Source of the DNA: Streptomyces hydrogenans
Lineage (GTDB): Bacteria > Actinomycetota > Actinomycetes > Streptomycetales > Streptomycetaceae
Length of the DNA stretch: 64,000 bases
Reading direction: 5' to 3'
Assembly: GCF_014656075.1 (NCBI RefSeq)
Contig: NZ_BNBS01000023.1
Span: 19,108-83,107, forward strand
A program made the position numbers and the translations under genes. Every line of letters starts with the position of its first letter. Within the stretch, counting starts at the first letter, position 1. This document shows positions 23,787 through 32,248 of the stretch, piece by piece. The notes beneath the pieces are model-generated. The model worked only from the letters and a program-made list of their open reading frames with translations. It did no database searches and had not been told where the DNA came from.

Positions 23787-26555
23787 TCAGCCGTCGTCGA
23801 AGGCGGGGAGGCAGTAGGCGCAGCCGTTGTAGCCGTGGGCCAGGGCGAGGTCGATGCGCGGGAACGGCACCTTGCTCGTCTGGTTGATCTTCTCCCAGAA
23901 GGGGCAGGTCGAGATGTGCACCTCGTGGGTGTGCCTGTTGCCGAAGAACCATTCGTCCAGGTCCTTGACGGCGGTGATCTCGATCGTCAGGCGTCCGGCC
24001 ACCTCGTCGTTCTGGAGCTGGGTGGTGACGAGGTCGTACGGCTGGAGGTGCACGGCCTCGTGGGCGAAGTCGATGGTGACGTCGGCGGTCACCTCCTCGA
24101 CGGCGCCGAGGCGGAAGCCCTTGACGACGCCGATGTCGCCGCCCTTCATCCGCAGGGTGGAGCGGACGTCCCCGGATTCCGTCAGCGCGATGTCACGGAG
24201 GGCGGCGGGCGGCCGCACGATCCGGCTGAGGGTCCGGATGGTGATCTGGGTGTCCGGCGGCATGGCCGTGGCGTCGAGTTCCCAGGCGCCGTCCGTGGGC
24301 TCCGGCCCGCCGTTGAGCCGGACGCTCATCTTCGTCTGGCCGCCGAGGAGGGAGCTCCTGGGGTAGACGTTGCGCTGGCCGACGTTGTTGTCGAAGCGGA
24401 CGAGTTTGTCGTGGGCGACCTCCTGTCCCGAGGTGGCGGTGACGGCGGGGTCGTCGGCGCCGTGCACGACCGCGATCAGGCATTCGTGGTCGGGGATGGT
24501 CGGCGTCCAGGCGAAGGGGCCGACGCGCACCGAGCCGCCGGCCGGGATCGGCACGTGGATGGTCTCCGTGCCGATCTTCTTGAAGTGGGTGGGCCAGGTC
24601 ATCCCGGTGCCCGGGTTGCACCGGCGCGTCTCGACGGTGAACGTGTCCGGCAGGGCGTCGTCGGTGCCGCGGTTGTGCACCCGCACGTACAGGTTGCCGG
24701 GCCGGTTCGTGATCGGTTCCTGGTGTTCCTCCTGGCCGTCGGGCTCCAGGCGGACCCAGATGTCGGGCGACGTCCAGAACGGGTCGTTGTCGCCGCCGCT
24801 GGGCACGGCGCCGGTGTCCCCCAGCCGGTCCGCGATGAACACGTCGATGTCGGGTTTGGCGAAGAGCCCCTGACGGACGAACGCGTTGCGCATCACGTTC
24901 TTGTGCAGACCGCCGTGGACGACGGCGTCCGCGGCGATGCAGATGTCGGCCATGTGCACGGCGTTGGCCTTGCTCTGCGGGGTGTCCGCCCCGAGGCGGG
25001 GCACCATCGCCAGGAGCACCTTGATCATCTTGTCGCCGGCCAGGAGCCGCGCGCTGTCGTGCTTCGACGACCCGCCCATGCCGAGGTAGCACTGCCACAG
25101 CGCCGACGCCAGCATCGAGGTGCGCAGGTCGGCGCTGTAGGTGGCGAAGCCGGCGTCGTCGAAGCGCTGGGTCAGGTCGAGCCGGCGCTCCTTGCTCCAC
25201 GACTCCGTCTTGTTGTTGTCGTAGGGGAACGTGTCGGTCCGCCGGTTCCCGGCGGGGTTGAACCGGTCGCGGTAGATCCCGGCCATGACGTCGCAGATGC
25301 TGTGCTCGTACTCCAGGGCGGTCGTCGCGCCGGGCCGGAGCCACTGCACGACTCCGTGGGTGTACTCGTGCACGATGATGCCGAGGTCGGCGGCCCCGGG
25401 AACGAGCTTCATGTCGAAGCGCATCCGCGGCGGGTTCGTCGTGCCGATCCACTCGCTCTTCTCGATGCCCGGCGCCCCTTGCGGGTCGATGTCGACCTTG
25501 ACCATGCGGGCTTTGAGGTCCGGGTTGCCCAGGCCCCGGAGATAGCGTGCGAAGGAGTCGGTCCAGTAGTAGGCGTTCGCGCCGAGGAACGCGGGGTCCG
25601 CCCGGTGGCTGTCGAACTCGAAGGAGGGCGTGGCCGATTCCGGCGGGAGCTGGCCGGACTGGTCCCAGTCGACGCACCGGCACCAGTCTCCGTCGAGACG
25701 GAACGTCCCGCCGACGGCGTCCGCGATGTCGGTCTGGACCTCGACGGCGAGGTCCTTCAGCGTCTCCGCGGTCGTCAGGGAGCTCAGCGTGTCGTCGCCA
25801 GACATCGTCACCGGGTCGGGCATGTAGACCCTGAGCGTCCCCGTCACGTACCGCCCCGCGAGCTCGATCCAGAGCAGCTTCCCGCTGACGGCGTCCACGA
25901 CGACCCGGAAGTGCTCGAAGGGACCGGCGGTCTCGACGATCAGGTCGTGGACCAGGTGCAGTCTGCCGTCGGGCCGCCGCCTCCCCTTCCTCAGGAGCGC
26001 GACCGGCGCGGTGGGGTGGTCCGCCTCCGGCAGCGGGGGCCTGGACGTGTCCCGCAGGTAGACCAGGTTGTCGCGGACGACGGCTGCCGCCGCGTACCCC
26101 TCGCCGAAGGGCGCGAGCGCGGCCTTCTCGACGACGTCGACGGTCCGCGCCTCGCTCACGTCGGGAGCGTCGGAGACGTCGGCCTCCGTCGTGTTCTCGA
26201 CCTGTACGACGGCCGCCTGTCCCGTGTCGGCGACCATCTGGAGCGTGGCTCCGAGGATGGGCACGTCCTGGTGGAACTGCTGGTAGCGCACGTTGAGCGT
26301 CGCCGGGTCCTCGTCCTTCCCGACCTCGCGCAGGTCCGCGCCCACCGTCCCGAGGTCCCCCGCGTGCTCGCGCACGAAGGTGTTGACGGCCCTGCGGGCG
26401 GTCGGCGCGCGGAAGAGCGTCGCACCCGGGTCCAGGTACCTGCGCAGGATCCCGTCGGCGCCCCGGTGCTCACCGACCCCCGGGGACAGCCTCAACGGCA
26501 GCCCGGGCCGCGGGCCCGGGTCGTTCCTGTGCCTGCGTTCCTCGTTCCGGCCCAT
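23787..26555 (-). CDS. Zinc metalloprotease (thermolysin/fungalysin-like) without signal peptide, first gene of the contractile operon
   Basis: 922 aa. N-terminal FTP-like inhibitory or propeptide region (RRAVNTFVREHAGDLGTVGADLREV, YQQFHQDVPILGATLQMV), a PepSY-like segment (FRVVVDAVSGKLLWIE), then a gluzincin domain with HEYTHGVVQ (HExxH, about residues 396-400) and downstream YEHSICDVMAG for the third zinc ligand region. A CARDB-like sandwich follows (NLYVRVHNRGTDDALPDTF). The C-terminus is a compact Cys/His element, HEVHISTCPFW to YNGCAYC, resembling small metal-binding modules. The N-terminus MGRNEERRHRNDPGPRPG is polar and charged with no Sec or Tat signal, unusual for this family and consistent with cargo or intracellular use. 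Start at 26555 with GAGGAG 8 bp upstream. Confidence 0.78.
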   Translation of the reverse strand: MGRNEERRHRNDPGPRPGLPLRLSPGVGEHRGADGILRRYLDPGATLFRAPTARRAVNTFVREHAGDLGTVGADLREVGKDEDPATLNVRYQQFHQDVPILGATLQMVADTGQAAVVQVENTTEADVSDAPDVSEARTVDVVEKAALAPFGEGYAAAAVVRDNLVYLRDTSRPPLPEADHPTAPVALLRKGRRRPDGRLHLVHDLIVETAGPFEHFRVVVDAVSGKLLWIELAGRYVTGTLRVYMPDPVTMSGDDTLSSLTTAETLKDLAVEVQTDIADAVGGTFRLDGDWCRCVDWDQSGQLPPESATPSFEFDSHRADPAFLGANAYYWTDSFARYLRGLGNPDLKARMVKVDIDPQGAPGIEKSEWIGTTNPPRMRFDMKLVPGAADLGIIVHEYTHGVVQWLRPGATTALEYEHSICDVMAGIYRDRFNPAGNRRTDTFPYDNNKTESWSKERRLDLTQRFDDAGFATYSADLRTSMLASALWQCYLGMGGSSKHDSARLLAGDKMIKVLLAMVPRLGADTPQSKANAVHMADICIAADAVVHGGLHKNVMRNAFVRQGLFAKPDIDVFIADRLGDTGAVPSGGDNDPFWTSPDIWVRLEPDGQEEHQEPITNRPGNLYVRVHNRGTDDALPDTFTVETRRCNPGTGMTWPTHFKKIGTETIHVPIPAGGSVRVGPFAWTPTIPDHECLIAVVHGADDPAVTATSGQEVAHDKLVRFDNNVGQRNVYPRSSLLGGQTKMSVRLNGGPEPTDGAWELDATAMPPDTQITIRTLSRIVRPPAALRDIALTESGDVRSTLRMKGGDIGVVKGFRLGAVEEVTADVTIDFAHEAVHLQPYDLVTTQLQNDEVAGRLTIEITAVKDLDEWFFGNRHTHEVHISTCPFWEKINQTSKVPFPRIDLALAHGYNGCAYCLPAFDDG

Positions 26556-26673
26556 GACGTGCTCCTCTGCGCACAGGGATCGGTACCCCCCTGTCAGCCC
26601 CCTCGGCGCCCGTCGCCGCCGCCCGGGCACGGCGGCGGGCCGGCCGCGGCGGCACACGGGACGGTGGGGTTCG

Positions 26674-26859
26674 TCAAAGGACCTCCGAGGGACCGTCGAT
26701 CCGGGAGGGCGGGACGCGGGGGTGCGTGATCCTCGACGCTCGTCCCCCGCGGGCGACCGCCGTGTGCGCCACGAAGGTGCCGCGGTTCCGCTTGCCGACC
26801 ATGGCTCCTGCTCCGATCGCCTGTGGCCGCATTCCCTTCACCAGCTTAGACACGCGCAC
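26674..26859 (-). CDS. Candidate small ORF (61 aa) upstream of the contractile operon
   Basis: GTG start (26859) or internal ATG (26832). Basic product MRVSKLVKGMRPQAIGAGAM continuing to RGTFVAHTAVARGGRASRI. Third positions are G/C-rich like real genes here, but no convincing ribosome site is seen and there is no recognisable family. It may simply be leader sequence of the operon. Confidence 0.25.
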   Translation of the reverse strand: MRVSKLVKGMRPQAIGAGAMVGKRNRGTFVAHTAVARGGRASRITHPRVPPSRIDGPSEVL

Positions 26860-26902
26860 GCGGACCTACCACGCGAGCAGTTCCCCCGCAGCCCGGCCTC
26901 GC

Positions 26903-26978
26903 TGACTCACCGTCACCGACCTGACCGTCCGTTACCGCGTTGACCCTCCGTCACCTCCCTGACTCACCGTCACCCCTC
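26903..26978. repeat. Four tandem 19-bp repeats with TGAC-N5-GTCA symmetry
   Basis: Four head-to-tail units begin at 26903, 26922, 26941 and 26960. Units 1, 3 and 4 each contain the palindrome TGAC-N5-GTCA (TGACTCACCGTCA or TGACCCTCCGTCA); unit 2 is degenerate (TGACCGTCCGTTA). The block lies between the minus-strand contractile operon (first firm start 26555) and the plus-strand MFS gene (27123), where a control region for one or both is expected. A multi-site operator is the most natural reading. Confidence 0.6.
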
Positions 26979-27024
26979 TCCTCGCCCCCTCCCGCGCCCG
27001 GGCCGGGCGCGGCTCGATCTTGAA

Positions 27025-27044
27025 TAGACGCAACGTCCAGTCTA
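27025..27044. promoter_or_regulatory. TetR-type operator candidate before the MFS gene
   Basis: TAGAC-N10-GTCTA with an inner GACG-CAA-CGTC symmetry lies about 80 bp upstream of the exporter start, next to a TTGAAT/TAGTGT promoter-like pair. The TetR gene following the exporter is the obvious candidate to bind it. Confidence 0.4.
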
Positions 27045-27122
27045 GTGTCGGGGAGAGGCGCCGCCCCCTCCGTTCACGGGCCGCGTCGACACGCGCACGG
27101 CTCTCGTCGAAAGGCAGGCTCC

Positions 27123-28373
27123 ATGACGTGGAGGACCGACCCCGTCCTGACGGGCGGGCGGAGATCATCGGGAACCCATCGGCTCGGCGTGGCCGCCGTG
27201 GCGTTCGCCTTCTGGGTGACGATGGCGGGGACGACGGCTCCGACGGCTCTGTATCCGTTGTACGGGGAACGCTTCGGGTTCTCTCCGACGACGGTGACGG
27301 TGATCTTCGCGGTGTACGCGATGGGGGTGGTGGCGGGGCTGCTGGTGTTCGGGCGGGTGTCCGACCAGGTGGGACGGCGCCCCGTGCTGGTGGCGGCGAC
27401 CCTGCTGGCCGCCGGGGCCGCCGGGGTGTTCCTGGCAGCCGACAGCCTGGGGGCGCTGCTCACGGCCCGGGTGATGTCGGGGTTCGCGGCGGCGCTCGTG
27501 ACGGGCGCGGCGACCGCCGCGCTCACGGAACTGCTCCCTCCGGGCGGGAGGACGCCGGCCCCGATGGTGGCCCTGGGCGCGAACATGGGCGGGCTCGCCT
27601 GCGGGACGTTGCTCGCCGGGGTCCTGGCCGACGGGATGGCGGCCCCGCTGCGGAGCCCGTGGGTCGTGATGCTCGTGTTGTCCGTGCTCGGACTGGTCGG
27701 CGTGGCGGTCACACCGGAGACGGCGGCACACCGGTCGGCGCTCACCCTCCGTCCGCAGCCGCTGCGGATCCCCGCGGAGATCCGCGCGGACTTCCTGCGG
27801 GCGGCCATGGCCGCCGGGGCTGGCTTCGCCGTGCTGGGCGTGCTGACCGCGGTCTCCGGGCTGTTCCTGGGAACGGTGCTGCACGAGCCCGGCCACGCGC
27901 TCGCCGGGGGCGTGGTGTTCACCGCCTTCGCCTGCACCGCGCTCGGCCAGTTGACGGTCCGCCGGTTCCGGCCGGCGACGGCGCTGCCGACGGCCTGCGC
28001 GGGGCTGATCGTCGCCGCGGCGCTGATAGCCACGGCGATGGCGACCGGGACCCTCGCGCCCCTGCTGATCGGGGCGGCCGCGAACGGCCTCGCCACCGGG
28101 ATCGCCCTCGGCCACGGCATCGGGAGCATCGCCGCGCGCAGTGCCCCCGAACACCGCGGCGCGACCGTGTCGACGTTCTTCGCCCTCCTCTACTCGCTGC
28201 TCGCCGTCCCCGCGATCGGCGTCGGCGTGCTGATCCGCGCGACGAGCCTGCGGCCGGCCGGCGAGGTGTTCAGCGGCGTGGTCGCGCTGCTCGCCCTCGT
28301 CGTCCTGCTGAGCCTGGTCCGCACCCGCGGCCCCGGTCGCCCCGACGTTTCGGGCGGCGACGCGCACCCCTGA
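27123..28373 (+). CDS. MFS transporter
   Basis: 416 aa with about 12 hydrophobic segments, in the plasma membrane. Motif A-like loop GRVSDQVGRRPVLV lies between TM2 and TM3, and the early segment APTALYPLYGERFGFSPTTVTVIFAVYA is typical of drug or sugar-efflux MFS proteins. ATG at 27123 is preceded by AAAGGCAGG; the longer frame upstream lacks a site. It is followed after about 70 bp by a TetR gene on the same strand, the usual arrangement of an exporter and its repressor. Substrate unknown. Confidence 0.82.
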   Translation: MTWRTDPVLTGGRRSSGTHRLGVAAVAFAFWVTMAGTTAPTALYPLYGERFGFSPTTVTVIFAVYAMGVVAGLLVFGRVSDQVGRRPVLVAATLLAAGAAGVFLAADSLGALLTARVMSGFAAALVTGAATAALTELLPPGGRTPAPMVALGANMGGLACGTLLAGVLADGMAAPLRSPWVVMLVLSVLGLVGVAVTPETAAHRSALTLRPQPLRIPAEIRADFLRAAMAAGAGFAVLGVLTAVSGLFLGTVLHEPGHALAGGVVFTAFACTALGQLTVRRFRPATALPTACAGLIVAAALIATAMATGTLAPLLIGAAANGLATGIALGHGIGSIAARSAPEHRGATVSTFFALLYSLLAVPAIGVGVLIRATSLRPAGEVFSGVVALLALVVLLSLVRTRGPGRPDVSGGDAHP

Positions 28374-28443
28374 CCGGGCCGGATCCGTCAGGCCCCGGCG
28401 TGCCAGAATCGCCGCAGGTCCACGAGACGAGGAGTGAGCGACC

Positions 28444-29088
28444 ATCAGTGCCGCACGGAAGACCGACGCAGGGTCCGGAACCGAGACCGGGCGCACCCCG
28501 TCCGCCGTCGTCAGCCGCACGGGCCCCCGGCGCAGCGAGAGCATCCGGCTCGCGGTACTGAACGCCGCGGACGACCTGCTCGTTGAGCAGGGATTCACGG
28601 CGACGACGAGCGAGGGCATCGCGGCCCGGGCCGGCGTCGGCAAGCAGACCATCTACCGGTGGTGGAAGTCGAAGGTCGACATCCTGCTCGACGCCCTCAT
28701 CGACGACGCCCGGGAGGGCCTCGCCTGGGCCGACCCGGCCGGCACGCCCACCGACGACCTGACGTCCCATCTGCGTCGCGTCGCCGCGTTCTTCCAGGAG
28801 CCGGCCGGTCAGGTGCTCCAGGCCCTCCTCGGCCACGCCCAGCTCGACAAGGACACGGCCGTCGCGCTGCGCGAGCGATTCCTGCGGGAGCAGCGCGCCC
28901 GGGACGTCGCGGGACTCTCCGCGATCCTCGAACGCCACACGGGCCGACCACCGCGCCCCGAGACCGTCGACGGCCTCGTCGACCTGCTGCTCGGCCCGGT
29001 CTCCCACCGGATCCTCGTCCAGGGCGCCCCCGTCGACGAGGACCTCGTCCGGGCGACAGCACGCGCCGTCCTCCAGCCCGCGACCTGA
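28444..29088 (+). CDS. TetR/AcrR-family regulator with no standard start codon
   Basis: About 214 aa. The HTH reads GFTATTSEGIAARAGVGKQTIYRWWKSK, a standard TetR recognition region, with a helical ligand domain behind it. In this frame there is a stop at 28435 and no ATG, GTG or TTG before the HTH. The only position well spaced from the GAGGAG site (28429-28434) is ATC at 28444. Alternatively the true start is GTG at 28434 and one extra base near 28443-28446 has shifted the frame. It lies behind the MFS exporter and probably represses it through the operator near 27025-27044. Confidence 0.72.
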   Translation: MSAARKTDAGSGTETGRTPSAVVSRTGPRRSESIRLAVLNAADDLLVEQGFTATTSEGIAARAGVGKQTIYRWWKSKVDILLDALIDDAREGLAWADPAGTPTDDLTSHLRRVAAFFQEPAGQVLQALLGHAQLDKDTAVALRERFLREQRARDVAGLSAILERHTGRPPRPETVDGLVDLLLGPVSHRILVQGAPVDEDLVRATARAVLQPAT

Positions 29089-29162
29089 CCGGCATCGTAC
29101 GAACGCCCCGGTCCGACCGCCAGGCCCCGCCGAGCAGCTCTCGTCGACGTCACTCGGGGATG

Positions 29163-29768
29163 TCACTCGGGGGCGTGCAGCGGCGGGCGGTCGAGCACGC
29201 GAGGCTTGTACTCGACCAGCTGGATGCGGCCGTCGAAGGTGCGGTGCTCGATCATCTCCAGGGCGACGTCCGGATAGCCGTCGTAGATGCGTTCCTCACC
29301 CGTGGCCCCGGTGATCACCGGGAACATCACGACCCGGAAGCGGTCGACGAGGCCCGCCCGCAGCAGCGACCGGCTCAGACTGAGACTGCCGATCGTGCTG
29401 AGGAGCCCCGAGCCGTTCGCCTTCATGGCGCGGACCGCCTCGACCGCGTCCTCGCGGACGAGCGTGGAGTTCGCCCACGTCAGCGGCGCCTCCAGCGAGG
29501 AGGAGAACACCACCTTGGCCGCCTGCGTGAGCTCGTCCACGGACGCCTCTTCCTCGGGCCTGAACTCGTCCTGGCCACTCGGGACCTCGCCCGCGGCGAA
29601 GCCCGACATCAGGCGGTAGGTGTTCGCTCCCATCAGATAGGTGACCTTGGGCTGCTCACCGAGCCACGCGAGGTACTCCGGCCCCTCAAGGCCCCAGAAT
29701 CCGGGCCATCCCTCTCCTGACGCGCACCCGTCGAGGGAGGTGATGAAGTCGACGAGAAGTTCCGACAC
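29163..29768 (-). CDS. Dihydrofolate reductase family protein (RibD C-terminal-like)
   Basis: 201 aa: VDFITSLDGCASGEGWPGFWG opening (SLDG motif), YLMGANTYRLM nucleotide loop, KVVFSSSLEAPL, and GSLSLSRSLLRAGLVDRFRVVMFPVITGATGEE. Same family as the protein at 2836-3396 but clearly diverged. Here the motif is SLDGC instead of SLDGY. Monocistronic, convergent with the TetR gene. Probably an NADPH-dependent reductase of unknown substrate. Confidence 0.8.
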   Translation of the reverse strand: MSELLVDFITSLDGCASGEGWPGFWGLEGPEYLAWLGEQPKVTYLMGANTYRLMSGFAAGEVPSGQDEFRPEEEASVDELTQAAKVVFSSSLEAPLTWANSTLVREDAVEAVRAMKANGSGLLSTIGSLSLSRSLLRAGLVDRFRVVMFPVITGATGEERIYDGYPDVALEMIEHRTFDGRIQLVEYKPRVLDRPPLHAPE

Positions 29769-30023
29769 GGCGGTGTCCTTTCCTAGGAGGTCACCAGCTT
29801 GGACCGGCCGGAAGCCACAAACTCATCGGCCGCGCCGTGAAACGACGAGACACCCCCTACCGCCGCAGCCGACCGGTCCTCCGCATCCGGATGCGGACAC
29901 CGAGCCGTTCGCCCCTCCACCGCACGCCGCACCCGCCGAGAGCGAGGCGGCGCTCCTCGCGCGGCCGGCGCCGCCAAGGACCCCTTGGGGAGGCGACAAC
30001 CGCCGGCCTGGCAGGATCCACTC

Positions 30024-30410
30024 ATGAACGACGCGCCGGTGGGCCCGGTCGAGACGGAGCCGGACCTGGAGTGCCAGATCCATGTCGCCGCTCCTGGCCG
30101 CGATCGGTTGATGGAGCGGCTGGCGGCAACCCTGAACGTTCCCCTCGCCCCGGATCACGTCATGTCCTACGGGTGCGTCACGGTGGAGTGGGACCACAAC
30201 GCCTACGAAGGAACCGGCTCGCGGGTTGATTTCCTGGACTGGCACTCGCTCCTGATGTGCCAACCGAGTCCCGACGCCCCACCGTCCGCTGTCGTCGCGG
30301 ACGTGGTGACGATCCTGGAAGCGCTCAGGACTGCCGGCTACCGCGCCGTGCCGACGTGCGACTACGAGGACCTCTTGCACGCGACGGACCCCGACAGCCA
30401 TCCGGCCTGA
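30024..30410 (+). CDS. Hypothetical protein, 128 aa
   Basis: Acidic soluble protein: LECQIHVAAPGRDRLMERLA, VTVEWDHNAYEGTGSRVDFLDWHSLLMCQPS, VTILEALRTAGYRAVPTCDYEDLL. The size, acidity and two-layer alpha/beta look would suit an immunity-type or bacteriocin-resistance protein, but I recognise no family. Start ATG at 30024. The site upstream is weak (GGCAGG). Confidence 0.6.
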   Translation: MNDAPVGPVETEPDLECQIHVAAPGRDRLMERLAATLNVPLAPDHVMSYGCVTVEWDHNAYEGTGSRVDFLDWHSLLMCQPSPDAPPSAVVADVVTILEALRTAGYRAVPTCDYEDLLHATDPDSHPA

Positions 30411-30577
30411 GGCCGCAGCAGGGCGACGCATGTGCAGCGCAGGTCCTCCGCCCTCGGGGCCCGGGCCTTCCCCTGCCGGGAGCCCACAAGTCGGCTGCGA
30501 CCACCGCGTCCTGCCCGGGCGTCTCGCGCTCCGGGGACGGGCAGGCCGAATGATCACACTGCCCTACGATCGCGGTC

Positions 30578-30778
30578 ATGATTCTCCCCCTCACCGGTCG
30601 TCCTACCTGGAAACACATGGCGGGCGCCCTCGTCCTCGCCACCCTGATATGGACGGTCTGGTACGGCACGCAGCCCGTCTACCCGGGCTGTACCTTCTTC
30701 GGCGACTCTTACGAGAAGGCCATCGAAGAAGGTCGGTGCGCTCCGCCGGAATCGAGGTTCAGCACCTGGATGCACTGA
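30578..30778 (+). CDS. Small single-pass membrane protein, 66 aa
   Basis: One hydrophobic segment (MAGALVLATLIWTVWYG) after a short basic N-terminus, then a small domain with two cysteines (YPGCTFFGDSYEKAIEEGRC) that could pair outside the membrane. Coding bias fits the neighbours. No family recognised. Confidence 0.55.
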   Translation: MILPLTGRPTWKHMAGALVLATLIWTVWYGTQPVYPGCTFFGDSYEKAIEEGRCAPPESRFSTWMH

Positions 30779-30883
30779 ACCTTCTTCATGCACGCCGGCA
30801 GGAAACCTGACACCGACCACGCCCACGGGCGCTGGCCGCGGCATCGCCGGGTCGCACCCCGGGATCAGCCCCTTCGAGGAACC

Positions 30884-31495
30884 ATGACCGACCACCTGCA
30901 AGCCGTGTTCGACATGCTCGGCCCCGGCGAACACCGCTATGCCGATCCTGCCGCGTGGCTCCGCCTGGAGCAGGAGCTCGGCAGAGCGTTCCCTGCGGAC
31001 TACAAGGCGATCGTCGACGCCTACGCACCCGTCCAACTCAACGGCCACCTCTACCTCTCGTCTCATCCGGCTTGCGCATGGCGGGAGCTGGGCGAGGAGA
31101 TCCGGTCGACGTCGAAGGTCTGGGCGGAGAGCCTGTGGGAGTCCTACGACCTGGAGCCCGACGAGGATCCCCGCGTGATCTGCAACCGCCCCCAGATCAC
31201 CTTCGGCACCCCCGACGGGCTCATCCCACTCGCCGGCACGGACCAAGGAGCCGCCATCTTCCTTGCCCCAGAGGTCCACGGATTTCCCGACGGTGTGGTG
31301 GTGCAGGGGGAAGAAGGGGAATGGGCCGGCCACGCCATGACCTTCGCCGAGTGGCTGTACCGCTATCTGATCGGCGAGGAGATGGCCGGCTGGGACAGCG
31401 CGACTTTTTACCCCGGACCCGTCCGGCTGGAGTACATGCCCACAGCACCGGGGGAACGCACGCGCGTGGCCTACGGCCCCGACCGCGGCAGGTGA
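30884..31495 (+). CDS. SUKH (SMI1/KNR4) family protein
   Basis: 203 aa. W-L-x-L-E-Q-E-L-G-R-A-FPADYKAIVDAY is the characteristic SUKH start, followed by a GDGL-like segment (FGTPDGLIPLAGTDQGAAIFLAPE) and FAEWLYRYLIGEEMAGW at the end. SUKH proteins commonly serve as immunity proteins against polymorphic toxins, although stand-alone members have other or unknown roles. AGGAACC-type site before ATG 30884. It has no recognisable toxin partner next to it, so it may be an orphan immunity gene. Confidence 0.75.
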   Translation: MTDHLQAVFDMLGPGEHRYADPAAWLRLEQELGRAFPADYKAIVDAYAPVQLNGHLYLSSHPACAWRELGEEIRSTSKVWAESLWESYDLEPDEDPRVICNRPQITFGTPDGLIPLAGTDQGAAIFLAPEVHGFPDGVVVQGEEGEWAGHAMTFAEWLYRYLIGEEMAGWDSATFYPGPVRLEYMPTAPGERTRVAYGPDRGR

Positions 31496-31561
31496 GGTCC
31501 GCCCCGAGTGCGACGCCCCCAAGCCTCCCGGCAGACGCTTCCATGGTTCCGGCGAGCCCCT

Positions 31562-32194
31562 TCAGAACCGCTGTGCGGGTCCGATGACCGTGAGTCCTAC
31601 CTGCGCGGCGAGCCAGTGGGCGTAGGGCTCCCTTCTCTGGCGGCCGTCGAACACCGCGCTGCGGACGTGGACGAGGACGGTGTGGTCATCGACGCGTTCG
31701 TCCGCGTAGCGGCTGCGGGTGTTGAAGAGGAGTGTGACTTCAGCGTGCTTGGACTCGCCGTGGAGTCCGACCTCGGGCGCGTCCGGCCACTCCAGCGAAT
31801 CCCAGTGGATCTCGCCCATGGTGGGGCCGATCGCCGCGGTGAAGGCGTCCTCGATGCTGCCGACCGGCAGGTCCCCCACTTCCCATTCCACCGGCAGCCG
31901 CCCCTCGAACGCCGCCGTCTCCACCGGTAGGCCGCTCGCCGGGACACCGATGGCCAGAGGGGGCTGGTCCTCGAACGGCACCCCTTCGAATTCCTCGATC
32001 TCGGACGCCCCGCGGAACCAACCCATGGGCATGGCCTTCGCCAAGCGCCGCACCTCGGCGACGGAGGAAAGCTCCGCGTACGCGGAGACCTCGGAATACT
32101 CGCGGCGGCCGAACTCCATGAGACGGCGCGCGGTACTCAGAGCCAGCGCTGGATCGGGACTGCAGAAGACGGGGTAGGCAACGTCATTGGACAT
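31562..32194 (-). CDS. Hypothetical protein, 210 aa
   Basis: Soluble, acidic: LALSTARRLMEFGRREYSEV, AKAMPMGWFRGASEIEEFEGVPFEDQPPLAIGVPA, EVTLLFNTRSRYADERVDDHTVLVHVRSAVFDGRQRREPYAHWLAAQVGL. No signal peptide, membrane segment or known motif. Two-domain alpha/beta layout likely. It is one of several orphan soluble genes in the 30-38 kb stretch. Confidence 0.6.
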   Translation of the reverse strand: MSNDVAYPVFCSPDPALALSTARRLMEFGRREYSEVSAYAELSSVAEVRRLAKAMPMGWFRGASEIEEFEGVPFEDQPPLAIGVPASGLPVETAAFEGRLPVEWEVGDLPVGSIEDAFTAAIGPTMGEIHWDSLEWPDAPEVGLHGESKHAEVTLLFNTRSRYADERVDDHTVLVHVRSAVFDGRQRREPYAHWLAAQVGLTVIGPAQRF

Positions 32195-32248
32195 GCCGGG
32201 ACTGTGCCATGCCTGTAGTCACAGGACATCACATTTTCCACGGGCCTC

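Noticed and set aside
4110..26555. Ordinary prophage
   Set aside because: No integrase, portal, capsid, terminase, holin or lysin and no flanking attachment repeats were seen; only tail-type genes plus cargo-like genes are present.
26614..26637. GC hairpin CGCCGCCG-N8-CGGCGGCG before the protease gene
   Set aside because: Short low-complexity arms are common at this base composition, so I do not claim a terminator or leader structure.
27165..28652. Minus-strand frame of 495 aa across the MFS gene
   Set aside because: Shadow of the MFS and TetR genes; Arg/Gln/Gly-rich with no motifs.
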